Translations under genes and position numbers: made by a program
Source of the DNA: Eublepharis macularius
Taxonomy: Eukaryota > Chordata > Lepidosauria > Squamata > Eublepharidae
Length of the DNA: 64,000 bases
Direction of reading: 5' to 3'
Assembly (NCBI RefSeq): GCF_028583425.1
Contig: NC_072805.1
Location: 18,300,001-18,364,000, forward strand
The notes under the pieces: generated by a model
Database searches by the model: none
Seen by the model: only the letters and a program-made list of their open reading frames with translations
What the model was told of the DNA's origin: nothing
Shown here: piece by piece, positions 22,000 to 32,988 of the stretch
Position numbering within the stretch: the stretch's first letter is position 1
How the letters are laid out: the number at the start of each line of letters is the position of its first letter

Positions 22000-24025
22000 T
22001 TTGTTTGTTTGTAATCCGCCTTTCTTGCTGAGGTTCAAGGTGGACTGCACAGTGCAGGTCAATACAATTAATAGTTAGGACCTTCAATGAGCAATACAGT
22101 GGGGTGTAGGCTGCAGAAATTTGAAGAGTATAAATTCGAAAACAAGCATAAATTTGAATGCAGAGGTGAAACATTGCTGGAAGAAAGAATAAGTGTGCCC
22201 AAATTACCAGGTGGTGCAGACGGCTACCAGGGGCCTTTCCTGACTCTGGAACTTTTCCCACCCAGTTCTCCGTTCGGTGCCTGATCTGTTAAGCTTTTGG
22301 TGCCAGGTAAAAATGCTTTGTTCTACTCAAGGCTTTGCGAATTATTTGTTGAGGTTTTCTCTCTTTCTCCTGAGTTAGGTGGGTCAATTCTATGGCTTTG
22401 CCTGGTTTTATTCCTGGTTTTCAAATGTTCTGATGATGTGAATCTACTGACCTGTTGATACATTATCTGCTTTGTTTAATTTCAGGCTCTTTACTTTTGA
22501 TATTTTTGTTTTGGTTATGGTTTTCTCTTTAAATCAAAGATTTAAAAGGCATCTTAGGGGGCTTTTTTAAAAAAATTAGTAATCGTTGTATTGCTATAGC
22601 ATTAAACTACCCAGATCTGTCTATTACCAGCGTTAAGTTATCCAGATATGTCAATTAACAAATACTTAAAAGTGGTAATTGACAGATCATCTTCATTTAC
22701 AGCTTTAGTGATATGTCAATTATGAATTTTTAAGCCTGCCCCCCCAAGCCATCTTTTAGCATAGGTTGTGTAAAATGGCATCTGCAGAGAGATTGGGAGA
22801 GGAAACTATAATACTCACCTTCCGTGACTGCCGCAAATACTTGAGCAGTCAAGATGCAATAGAAGGGACATGGAAAAACATTATACATTTAACATAGCAA
22901 ACATCAGCTTGTGCATAATGCATATAAGCATAGAAATTGTGCTGGCCACATATTTTAGCAAATGCTACCCACTGCCTCGGTTGTGCAACATCAACAGAAT
23001 TGTACCGGTACAAGCCAAAGTACCAAAATAGAAGCTATACAACAACCCTCAAAAGGACTGTGAATCCACAGCAGATGTAAACTGTGTGGGTGAGTGGTTC
23101 TCATTTTCCTCTTCCTCTAGATTATGGATGGAGACTTTAACACCTAGAATAGGACGGGGAAAGAGAAACAGCCTCAAAGAGATAAACGGGCCAGGCATGC
23201 AAAGGAGCTGGGTTTTGTTGATGTAAACAGGATGAGGTTAGCTTTCTACTTGATGGCAACACAGCAGGGCTTTCTGGCACAGCACCCTTTCATCTCAACT
23301 TGCTTACGAGTAATTTGGTTTGGTTTCGCCTCTGTGGAGGCGAGGGGCAAGGATGAAATATTCTACTGATACGCACACACACATGCACAGAGATGTGTCA
23401 TTTTTGCTTCTGGTTTGGCTCTGTTACATTTCAGTCACAAATGCGAGTGTGATGAGCAAAAGATGGTAATCGCTGCCTCCACCCACAATTCTACTGTCTT
23501 TGATCAATCCATGAAGCCAGGAGTCTGGGCTTTTATCAGTTGACCACAAGGAGAACCAGTCAACCAACCACGCCGCCTCACGGCACTGCTGCACATAGCT
23601 TCTTGGAAGCTGAGCGAAGCAGGGAAGGCCAGGCAAACAGGGACTGTTTGCGAAGATGAAAGTCAAGGAGATGCTGAATCAGAACAATGGGGACGGGTCT
23701 CTAATAGAGACAGTTTCAGAATTGCGAATATTTGCAACTCCAAGACTTCGACGCCAACGCCTGGGTTTAGTCTTCCAAGTTTGAGGCTTCCTTCATTACG
23801 CTGGTTGGTTTTGGATTGTGTTATGCAGAACGGCGGGTTCCTTGAAGATATATCTGAACAGCAATGACACTTCTCTGAAAGAGGACAGTTTGACCCCCAA
23901 GTCTTGATCCTCTTCCATAAAGTGCAACTACGAGAGAGTTTGGAGTGTGTTCAAGGTTTCTCAGTTTCAGCAGGAAGGCACCAAGACACAACAGCTTCAC
24001 ATTACCCAAGGGTATGAGTACCACA
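22000..24025. other. No gene recognised
   Basis: 22000-22085 resembles a fragment also seen at 9507-9605 (CCGCCTTTC-TGAG-CAAGGTGGA type). The rest shows no exon-like or repeat-end signals. Confidence 0.35.
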
Positions 24026-24027
24026 AT

Positions 24028-24370
24028 TGTATAGTGGTGAGAGTAACAGACTAGGATCTGGAAGGCTCACATTCAAAACCTAGCTCAGCCATGGAAGCTC
24101 ACTGAGTGACCTTGGGTCAGCCACACACTCTCAGCCTAGCCTACTTCATAAGTATATTGTCAAAGGTTTTCACAGCCAGAGAACGATGGTTGTTGTGGAT
24201 TTTCCGGGCTGTATAGCCAAGACCACGGCTATACAGCCCGGAAAATCCGCAACAACCTACTTCATAGGGTTTGTTGTGGGGATAAAATGGAGGGGAGGAG
24301 AATGATGATAGCTGTTTTGGGTCCCCATTGTGGAGGAAATGGAGATGTAAAGGAAGTAAATAAAATAAAG
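24028..24370 (+). mobile_element. tRNA-derived SINE split by a Penelope-like insertion
   Basis: Head GTATAGTGGTGAGAGTAACAG and body to 24150, resumed at 24267 with GGGTTTGTTGTGGGGATAAA through GGGTCCCCATTGTGGAGG to an AAGTAAATA tail. Confidence 0.82.
24151..24255. mobile_element. Short Penelope-like insertion nested in a SINE, 11-bp duplication
   Basis: 105 bp of inverted sequence (TTTTCCGGGCTGTATAGCC / GGCTATACAGCCCGGAAAA) matching the ends of the 21129-21390 element, without the hammerhead-like core. CCTACTTCATA flanks it at 24140-24150 and 24256-24266. Confidence 0.78.
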
Positions 24371-24670
24371 TAAAATACTAGACCACTGGCCAATTTCCAG
24401 TGAATCATCTGGGGTCCGAGGGACCTTCCTGGACAACATGCAGCCAGCAAGGCACTGCTGATGGGAAAAGATGATGCGGTGCAGCAGCATGTGCTGTGAT
24501 CCAGGAAGTCCCCTCAGCATTCTGTGCCACCTCGGCCAGGCTAAGCCTCATTAGCACTTTTGAGTCAGCCCCCTATCTTTTTTTCTAATGTTCTAAATCC
24601 TTTTATTTCCTGCAGTCTTGGGGAATCCTGAGAGTATGCAGAAATTCCCTGACCCTGTCACTGTCCTCAA

Positions 24671-24915
24671 GAACCAGTTTGGTGTAGGGGTTAAGAGCGG
24701 CAGGACTCTAATCTGGAGAGCCGGGTTTAATTCCCCACTCCTCCACTTGAAGCTAGCTGGGTGACCTTGGGTCAGTCACAGCTCTCTCAGAGCTCTCTCA
24801 GCTCCACGCATCTCACAGGGTGATTGTTGTGGGGATAATAATAACTGCTCTGAGTGGGCATTAAGTTGTCCTGAAGGGCAGTATATAAACAAAATGTTAT
24901 TATGTTATTGTTGTT
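24671..24915 (+). mobile_element. Sauria-like SINE, full length
   Basis: AACCAGTTTGGTGTAGGGGTTAAG head, GTTTAATTCCCC B box, body, and TCCTGAAGGGCAGTATATAA with an ATTATTGTTG tail. Confidence 0.87.
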
Positions 24916-25804
24916 AAGAGGCACTTGCTCTTCAAGTTCCCTTTTAGAAAAGGGGCTCTTCTCATTGCAGAAGATGGGACTGAACCTAATAATGTCAGGA
25001 CCACCCTAGCAGGATATTGCCACATTTCGGAAAGAGGAAGATGTTTGAAAGAACTTCACCTATATTTATCTCAGTAATCCTCAAGACACTGTAAGGTAGG
25101 ACCAGTATTACCATTCCTATATGGGGGTGAGGAGAGAACAGTAATTTGTCTACATCTAGTGATTTTGTTGCAAAAGTGAAATCTGAACTGGGCTCAGAGT
25201 GGAAACACATGAGAAATTTCATATGAAGAGCACTTGATGGGTCCCACAAGCTTTCCTGGGAATGGCAGTCTTACTTACCCACCCCCTCTCTAAGCAACTA
25301 GAGGAAAATCGAACAAAGTGGATTTTCTTGCAAAGAACAGCCGCTCAGGTGGAGAGATTCTCTTTCAAAGAGATTCTAGACTGGAGAGATTGATTCTCTC
25401 TCAAAAATCCAATCAGCTGCTTTCCCTTCAAGAGCTGAAAGATGGCGGGGGGGGGGGAACCCTGCCAGGAGACGAAGAATGGGAGGGACTGGGTTTCTCT
25501 CTTGCTCGCAAAACACCTTGGCTTTTTTCCTATCTCTTGTTACATGATTTCCACACACACACCCCGCCCACATCCCAAGCTCTCAGAGGATTTTTGAAAG
25601 AGAGAAAGTGTGTGTGTGAAAGTCCCTCCAGTTGTGATTCTCCCCAGCTGAGAATCACATAGAGCGGGTGGTTTTTTAAAAACTACAATTCCCAGGAATC
25701 CTTGCAGGATCTGACACTCGCCCGTGCGCCTCGTGTTGCCTGTCTGCTACCACAGCACATGACCATCCATTTGAATTAAAATTTACATATTCATCATTAT
25801 AGGT

Positions 25805-25965
25805 TCAAGTGAGTAACTGTGTGGGTCTGTAGCAGAAGAGCAGGAATCAGGTCCAGTAGCACCTTAAAGACCTAACTAGATTTCCAAGCTATGAACTTTC
25901 AAGAATTTTGACTCTCAAAAGCTCATATCCTGGAAATCTAGTTGGTCTTTAAAGTGATACTAATA
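25805..25965. mobile_element. Degenerate Penelope-like head-to-head fragment
   Basis: It has GTCCAGTAGCACCTTAAAGAC on the left, a degraded inverted centre, and CTAGTTGGTCTTTAAAGTG on the right. The core boxes are no longer recognisable. Confidence 0.5.
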
Positions 25966-26531
25966 ATTATTGTTTACAAAAGCTGGTAACATGCTTGGCA
26001 TACAAGCTTCAAATATCCTTGCACGGAGGGAAGTATTCAGAAATTCAGCATTATGGGACCGTTGCTAACTGTGGCACTTCAGACAGCAAGTGAAGGAGTG
26101 CGTGTCTGAATGGCACCCCGCATTTTTAAAAAAAACAAAAGAGAGCAAATCAGGCTGAAAAGCTGCAACTTTGCCTTCTTTCCTGCACTCTTTTGTTTTA
26201 TGTGGGGAACATTCAAACATACAACACAGGCCTTGTTCAGCTATTACAGTTTTGGCATTTCAGCCATGCCTAAGAGAGGAAATGGTGCAACCTGAGATCC
26301 TCTGGATATGTGCTGACACCAGTTTGTGAGAACAGGGCAACACATATATTTTCCAGCTTTAGTACACACGAGCAAAAACCCAGATTTGCCAAGGTATGTA
26401 TCTGATCGTACCATAAAAGTAGAAAATATGGGTCCTGGTCATACACAATGGTGACCAAGCATATCAGACATCAGTAAAGTCCTCTCCTAAGGTTGGAGTG
26501 CCAAAATCACAATGGCTGAACGGGGTAGGGC

Positions 26532-26847
26532 CAGGGCTTTTTTTCAGCAGGAACACAGAGTTCTGGCACCTCTTGAAAATGGTCACATGGCCAGTGGCCC
26601 CACCCCCTGATCTCCCGACAGAGAGGAGTTTAGATTGCCCTTCGCACTGTGTGGAGGGCAATCTAAACTCCCCTCTGTCTGGAGATCAGGGGGCGGGGGC
26701 CACTGGCCATGTGACCATCTTCGCCAAGGGTGATTGAAACTTTAAAAAACTCCCCCCTTGTTCCAGCTGACCCAAAGTGACATCATTGTGCGGTCCTGAG
26801 TTCCACCACTGAGTTCCACCACCTCTTTTCCCAGAAAAAAAGCCCTG
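26532..26847. mobile_element. hAT MITE family A with target duplication
   Basis: Terminal inverted repeats CAGGGCTTTTTTTC / GAAAAAAAGCCCTG, a palindromic interior, and flanks GGTAGGGC (26524-26531) and GGTAGGAC (26848-26855), 7 of 8 identical. The 8-bp duplication and CAGGG ends are hAT superfamily features. Confidence 0.88.
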
Positions 26848-26859
26848 GGTAGGACACAC

Positions 26860-27740
26860 CCTAGCAGCCTGAAGTGGCGCAGCCCTCGGAGGTTGTAGTA
26901 TACTGTATTTTTGGATGCTCTTGGTATTACTGGGGTTATAAAGATACTTGGGGATGTACCTTTTGGGAGAAGGAACATCTCTATCAGAGAACCAAATCCC
27001 ATTCTCATTTCTCCAGGCCTCTGGAAACACACTCTTTCCAGAAGCCGGTAGGTACATAAAGAGGAGCTGATAGATCCCTATCATACCCTGAGCTTGGGAG
27101 AATCCACAATGCCCCATTTCTGCCCTTGGCTTTAACGGCATCTATGGCCATGCTAGATAACAAGCGTGTTGATTTGGCGAACAGGGGAAACATGATGTTT
27201 CCTCTTCTTTTCTTGGAGAGTTGATTGCTCTGTTTAACTGCCTTCACATCGGTTTCCTGAACCCAACAGTCTTGCTGTGTGAGGCTGGTGGGATCTTCCA
27301 AACAAGATTTTCCAACGAAGATAGCCAAAGGCAGTATGTTGAATCTGGCCAGCTATAGTGCCCTTCTTTGATGGGGATCAGAGAGCAAAAATAGGCGGCT
27401 AACTGACCGGGTGACAAAGATAGTCCCAGGTAAATTGGGGAGCAGGTTTTCCCAGCTGCCTCAATCAGGCACTGAAACTGAATGTCTAGGAGCCTCCGTT
27501 TAATTGTCTGACATGCTGTTGAAGTAGATGCAAGGTAAAGTGATTCTAAAGGTATACCCATACACCTGATTTTTTTTGTGGATTAGTTCCAACCAATTGA
27601 ATTCATAGAAATCTGAAAGCATTAAAAAAGTAAAGGAGTTTGAATCAGAATTGAATAAAAGGCGAAGCCAAAATTTGATTGTTAGGAGCCATTTTCCAAA
27701 CGAGTCCTTTTGGTCTATCCCTCCAGAATTGGGTTCAGAA
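26860..27740 (-). other. Possible old retroelement remnant, unclassified
   Basis: Three overlapping open - strand frames (about 27005-27328, 27244-27561, 27500-27745) have ordinary amino-acid composition but no motif I recognise. Could be a decayed LINE or LTR element. Confidence 0.25.
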
Positions 27741-27744
27741 GCCA

Positions 27745-27850
27745 AGCAATTGGACGGTGCCTGCTTTGGGGGGGGGGCCTCTCTGCAATACTGACCTTGA
27801 TAGACCAGTTGTCTGACTCAGTATAACGCAACTTCATGTATTTACGTGTA
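27745..27850 (+). mobile_element. 3' fragment of the GCCGTAGCTCAGTGG-type SINE
   Basis: TACTGACCTTGATAGACCAG...GACTCAGTATAACGC matches the body end of the 12240-12445 SINE; the tRNA head is missing. Confidence 0.65.
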
Positions 27851-27905
27851 TTCATGTGAAGGTGCTCGTTTCCATACTCCAGTAGCAACAGAGCTTAGCT
27901 GCAGC

Positions 27906-28014
27906 CAGGGCTTTTTTTCAGCTGGAACGCAGTGGAACGGAGTTCCGGAACCTCTCGAAAATGGTCACATGGCTGGTGGCCCCGCCCCCTGATCTCCAGA
28001 CAGAGGGGAGTTGA
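27906..28014 (+). mobile_element. hAT MITE family A, truncated left end
   Basis: It begins CAGGGCTTTTTTTCAGCTGG and follows the family A left half through the CAGACAGAGGGGAGTT arm, then stops where the 28016-28638 inverted repeat begins. The right half is missing. Confidence 0.78.
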
Positions 28015-28015
28015 G

Positions 28016-28638
28016 AAAAAACAATTCATGCAATATATCAATGACCATAGATAGTTACAATGACCATAAATAGTCCATATCAATTCCAGACAGTCCAACT
28101 GGTACAAGTTTCAATGAAAAAGTTATTTTCGTTGTATGTGTAGACCATCCTCCAAATTGAAGGGAACTGCGAGTCGTCCTTCCAAAGCAGCCTATGGGTC
28201 TACGCCAGCTGTTTGTCAATTCCCGTTTCACGAAAAATGTTTCCTCATGGGCATGATGTTATGACTACAATAAAGACATATATTCAATATTCTAGTCTAC
28301 ACTGATTTTTAGAGCATTAAACAAATATAATTCCCATACTCACTGGTCTCACAGTGCTCAATCACTCCAACCAGTTGATGCAGTCCGACGGGACAATGCC
28401 ATACCGCCTACTAATTAACACGAACTTTTATACCCTGGAATTGCATATAGATTGTACATTGGGATACTGTACCTTTAATTCAACTGGGTATAAAAGTTCG
28501 AGGATGGTCTACACATACAACAAAAATAACAACTTATTCACTGAAACTTGTACCAGTTGGACTGTCTGGAATTGATACGGATTATTTATGGTCATTGTAA
28601 CTATCTACGGTCATTGATATATTGCATGAATTGTTTTT
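28016..28638. repeat. 623-bp inverted repeat with 136-139-bp arms
   Basis: Left arm 28016-28151 and right arm 28500-28638 are inverted copies (ends AAAAACAATTCATGCAATAT and its complement). An inner perfect 15-bp pair CGAACTTTTATACCC / GGGTATAAAAGTTCG lies at 28421-28435 and 28486-28500. The central part resembles 2180-2345, so this is probably a dispersed element of unknown class. Confidence 0.75.
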
Positions 28639-28923
28639 AATTGTATCAGATTTGTATGTTCACTATGCACTTCGCACCTTATATACTTGAGATATAAATC
28701 ACATAATATTTTGATACAATTTAGCTTTATATTGTATTACCTTCCCATTTGGTTGTTGTAGCATCTCAAAAGAGAGGGCAAGTGCCGGTGCTTCATAGTG
28801 CTGGATCAGGAACCAATCGCAGGCCTTTGTGAAGTCTGGGCAACCGCTTGACGACGCTGACCCTTCATAACAGTGTAGTATCAGAAAATGCCTCCTTACT
28901 ACAAAATCTGACAAGCAGCGGTG

Positions 28924-29155
28924 GAGAGCTGCTGTAGCATAGTGGTTAAGTGGTTGGGCTGTGAATCAGCACTCTGCTGGTTCGAATCCCACCATAGCCA
29001 TGAGCTCAGCAGGTGGCCTTGGGTAAGCCACTCCCCTCAGCCCCAGCTCTCCAGCTGTATTGTGGGGAAAAGAAGAACGCTGACCTTGTTTACTGCTCTG
29101 AGTGGGACACTAATCTGTCTAGAAGAGTAGTATATAAACGTAGTTATTATTGTTG
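28924..29155 (+). mobile_element. tRNA-derived SINE variant
   Basis: CTGCTGTAGCATAGTGGTTAAG head, GGTTCGAATCCC B box and a TAGTATATAAACGTAG tail with TTATTATTG. Confidence 0.83.
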
Positions 29156-29246
29156 GTCAGTGCAACAAAACAGCTAACCGGAATTAGGCATTTTTTGACA
29201 GGAGGGTTGTTTCTGTTGTTTTGATTACCAGCATCCAAGAGACGAA

Positions 29247-29880
29247 GGCTGTTTCCGCATGTCCTTAAAAAGATGGCCCACTCACTGAACGCTGGAGGCT
29301 TTTCTCCTTCACTCTCCATGTCTCTGATTTCAAAGTGGTAGCAGGCTGTTGGGCTTCCTTTTCTTTTCTTTTTTAAAAAATATTTTTATTAACATTTTAA
29401 AATCAGTGAACAGAGTTAACAAAGAACAACAAAGTAATAGTTAACTATATACAATTACGTACAGGAATACTTAATCGCGATTGGTTATAGCTTTGAACAA
29501 GAAACAAGGATAACAGATAATAGTCAATAAGTCAGCTTTGTTAAGGTTCATATAACTAGATCTTCTTTGGAAGCTATTACTTCAATCTTGAGTAACAAAA
29601 AGTAAATGTTTGGGAGGATGCTGATCTGTGATAGAAATAAATTCAATAAATGGTTGCCATTTTGCCATAAAATCAGTTTCCCTTGGGTAAGGGCTTCCTT
29701 TTCGACGTCTTTTCGGGGACGCAGGAAAGTGCGGGAAATTGCGTTCTCATAAAAGGCGCCGAAAAAGCAGAAGCCGAACAGCCTGCTACCACTTTGAAAT
29801 CAGAAATGTGTGGAATGAAGGAGAAAAGCCGCCAGCGTTCAGTGAGTGGGCCGTCCCTTTAAGGACGTGCGGAAACTGCC
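29247..29880. mobile_element. Palindromic MITE split by an L1 insertion
   Basis: Left arm 29247-29350 (GGCTGTTTCCGCATGTCC...) and right arm about 29770-29880 (...GGACGTGCGGAAACTGCC) are inverted repeats with a shared GCAGGCTGTT / AACAGCCTGC end of arm. Removing the L1 leaves an almost pure hairpin of roughly 300 bp. Confidence 0.8.
29364..29690 (-). mobile_element. 5'-truncated L1 3' end with 13-bp target duplication
   Basis: Read on the - strand it ends with L1 ORF2-like C-terminal sequence, an AATAAA and an A-rich tail (at 29364-29390 on +). GGGCTTCCTTTTC flanks it at 29351-29363 and 29691-29703, identical in all 13 bases. It sits inside a palindromic MITE. Confidence 0.88.
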
Positions 29881-30584
29881 AAAACCTGACAAGAGGCTTA
29901 ATCTGACATTACGCTGTAGGGCACAAGGAAAAACTCTCCACATTTATACCAGGCCAATTGAAAGACAAGTTACAAGGACCCATATTAAATCTCCAACTAG
30001 CGAATTTGATTGCTGCTATCTTGTATATAAACTGTTTTATACTTACACTTATAGTGTACTGTTCTGATACTGTTGTTTTAAATTGTTTTTAGGGTATAAA
30101 TTATATGGACTGTTTTTATTTAATGTAATCCGCCCTGGGCCTGCTTTGCAGGGAGGGGAGAATAAAAATCTAAAGTAAACAATAAACAAAACAAACACTG
30201 CTATTCTTTTCTGGACCCAAAGAGTGCTCTAAGTGCCCACTGAATTACACCCTGTCCTCTGCCTACGAGGTTTGGGGTCCTAGCCAAAGTAGCCGGAATG
30301 AATGTCAAAATCATTTGGAACAAGTTGGCAGTCTCTATTCAAAGGGAGAGCAGCACAAGGACCTGGGAAGAACCTCTTCTGGGGAAGGAGGAAGTTTCCT
30401 TAAATGGCCCAGCCACCAGTCCACTCCCATGGATTCTACTTGTCATCCCTAGGGAACTAAACAGCTGTATGGAAAATGCATTTGTGCACATTTTTTAGAA
30501 ATACAGTTCAGGCTCAGGATCGGGTGTTTTATAGATATCTGTACACAGAACCCCAGGCATCCTGCAAATATCACTCTTTGAACC

Positions 30585-30847
30585 CAGGGCTTTTTTCCAG
30601 CAGGAATGCGGGGGAACAGAGTTCCGGAACCTCTTGAAAATGGTCACATGGCTGGTGGCCCCGCCCCCTGATCTCCAGACAGAGGGGAGTTGAGATTGCC
30701 TTCTGCGCTGTTGGAGCGGCGCGGAGGGCAATCTAAACTCCCCTCTGTCTGGAGATCAGGGGGTGGGGCCACCCTGCCATGTGACCATTTTCTCCAAGGG
30801 CAACCCACTGAGTTCCACCACCTCTTTTCCTAGAAAAAAAAGCCCTG
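30585..30847. mobile_element. hAT MITE family A with perfect target duplication
   Basis: 263 bp from CAGGGC to GCCCTG, flanked by identical TTTGAACC at 30577-30584 and 30848-30855. The palindrome centre is near 30715. No coding capacity. Confidence 0.92.
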
Positions 30848-31452
30848 TTTGAACCAATTTCATGGCTGCATTTCGTCATAAGGGTGGGTAGCAAGAAAGC
30901 AAGAGTCCTTTACTGCAGCATCAAGGAAGCCTTGGTGGGAAAGAGTTCAGTGAAGGGCATTTGCATGTAGAGCCAAAAGATTAGAGTAATCCAAGCTAGA
31001 GCTGGATTAAGTGCAGCAGAAGATCTGTCCCGGTCTGTCAAATCGTCTCAAGATCACCTACCTCCACCTTCACTTCTCTAATTGCTCTGAAGAGCCCTTG
31101 GGACTCCCGCTTGGGACTCCAGAAACATCAGCAAACCAACCATTACTGAACGTGGCTCCATCTCCCAGGGATGCACAGAAACCCCAGCCGGAGAGGCTCA
31201 AACTGTTTGTGTAATTCATTATCAGCAAATAAACAGACGAGCACTGAGGTGTAGCTTTAACTCTTTAAGCCGTCCACCAGATTTTGCAAACGGCCAAACT
31301 GGCAAGGCAGCAAAAGGCTCCTGCAGAAATCCAAGCACTTGGATTCCGTTTACTGTTTCTGCAGATGGAAGGATTCCGTCCGTGGAAATGCAACTCCCGC
31401 CCCCCTCCCCAGCAGCCATTTGAAATGCTGCTCCTGGGGAACACCAGGAAAG

Positions 31453-31863
31453 AGGTCCAAGCTATAAGTGATGAATGACACATGCCTGGCAAGTGAACAG
31501 ACTCGCGTGTATTCCTCCCTGTTCACTTGCCCTCTGCTTACATGATCAAGTGGAGGGCAAGTGAACAGGGAGGAATACACGTGTGGGCCAAACTACAAGT
31601 GACGCCTGACACTAGCTGGACACTTGTCAGCTTCCCTCAAGTTTTGATGGGAAATGTCCTGGACTTGCAGCTTGGCTCTCCGACTGCTGTCCAATGGACG
31701 TTTCAACTGTCACTTGTCCAACATTCCGCCAAGCTGCCTACATTTCCCATCAAACCTTGAAGGAAGCTGACAAGTGTCCAACCTGTGTCATTCATCATGT
31801 GTAGCTTGGCCCTAAGTCTGTTCACTTGCCAGGCAAGTGTCATTTGTCACTTGTAGCTTGGCT
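31453..31863. mobile_element. Compound palindromic MITE, same family as 43501
   Basis: Outer ends GTCCAAGCTATAAGTGATG and CACTTGTAGCTTGGCTC enclose a second copy (GGGCCAAACTACAAGTGACG at about 31585 to GTAGCTTGGCCC at about 31812) and a perfect 28-bp hairpin (31507-31534 with 31553-31580). Confidence 0.75.
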
Positions 31864-31864
31864 C

Positions 31865-31868
<4 letters not shown>

Positions 31869-31925
<57 letters not shown>
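31869..31925. repeat. (TC)n microsatellite
   Basis: 57 uninterrupted bases of TC dinucleotide directly next to the compound MITE end. The Ser-Leu frame across it is not a gene. Confidence 0.97.
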
Positions 31926-31928
<3 letters not shown>

Positions 31929-32320
31929 CAAGACATCTGGGATGCTCAAGTGAAAGATCTTACACTTGTTCTCTCATTGTGGGTACACATGCACTGCTAG
32001 GAAGACAGAATACACTTGAATATAAGACCACACTTGAGCGTCCCCGTGTATAATGTCTTATGTAGAGTTAAATGGGAATCAGAGTTCTGCCACAAGAGAG
32101 GGTATTAGCGCACACATACACATCACCCTTACATGTGCAGAAATTTTAGACAGAGTCCAACCCCAGATCTCTGCCAAACACCTGGAAAAAAACCAGAAGG
32201 AAGACAGTCCCACATTTATAATGCTGGTTCTGGAGTTTTGTGCTTCCCAGGTGTCCACAGACTCAGTTTGAACTGGGACCACTCTAGGATATCCATTTCT
32301 CCTAAACTCTGTGGAATACC

Positions 32321-32980
32321 CAGGGCTGGCGCGCCCATTGAGGCCAGGTAGGCACTGGCCTCAGGCGCGAAGGCACTGGGGGGGGCACGCAGGAGGGGGT
32401 GTCGGGGGCAGAGGAGCGCGCAGTGCTTCCGCCGCCACACACCCCAGCCAGGCGCAGCCTCCGCGCACTGTCCCAGCAGCGGCTCGCAGCTTCTGCGCCC
32501 GGCTGGGGTGCGTGGCGGCAGCAGTGGAAGCATGGGGCTGCAGCCAGCCATGCCAGCTCCACTGCGCGCTCCTCCACCCCAGCCAGGCGCAGAAGCCGTG
32601 AGCTGCTGCTGGGGCGGCGCACGGAGCAGCCTCCGCGCGCTGCCCCAGCAGCAGCTCGCAGCTTCTGCGCTTGGCTGGGGCATGTGGCAGTGGTGGCACA
32701 GGGCTGGCTGGCTGCAGCTGCTGCTGCAGCCAGCCACACCAGCTCCGCTGTGCACTCCTCCGTCCTAGCCGAGCGCAGAAGCTGCTGGGGCGGCACACGG
32801 AGCAGCCTCCATGCACCGCTCCAGCAGCTTCTGCGCTCGGCGCTCTTCCATGTGCCGCCCAGCCCCCCTGCGGTGTGTGATGATGTCTGCGATGATGTCA
32901 TCACACAGTACGTGGCGTGCGCACGTGCAGAGCGCATGTGCACGCCGCCGCAGGCACCAGAACCTCTGGCACCAGCCCTG
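32321..32980. mobile_element. GC-rich 660-bp hAT element family C, perfect target duplication
   Basis: It starts CAGGGCTGGCGC and ends TGGCACCAGCCCTG, flanked by identical GGAATACC at 32313-32320 and 32981-32988. The interior is very GC-rich with imperfect internal repeats of GCAGC, GCTTCTGCGC and CCCAGCC blocks. Long open frames across it on both strands are a base-composition effect; no transposase motif is seen. Confidence 0.9.
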
Positions 32981-32988
32981 GGAATACC

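Noticed and set aside
31826..32053. Ser-Leu repeat protein
   Set aside because: It is the translation of the (TC)n microsatellite.
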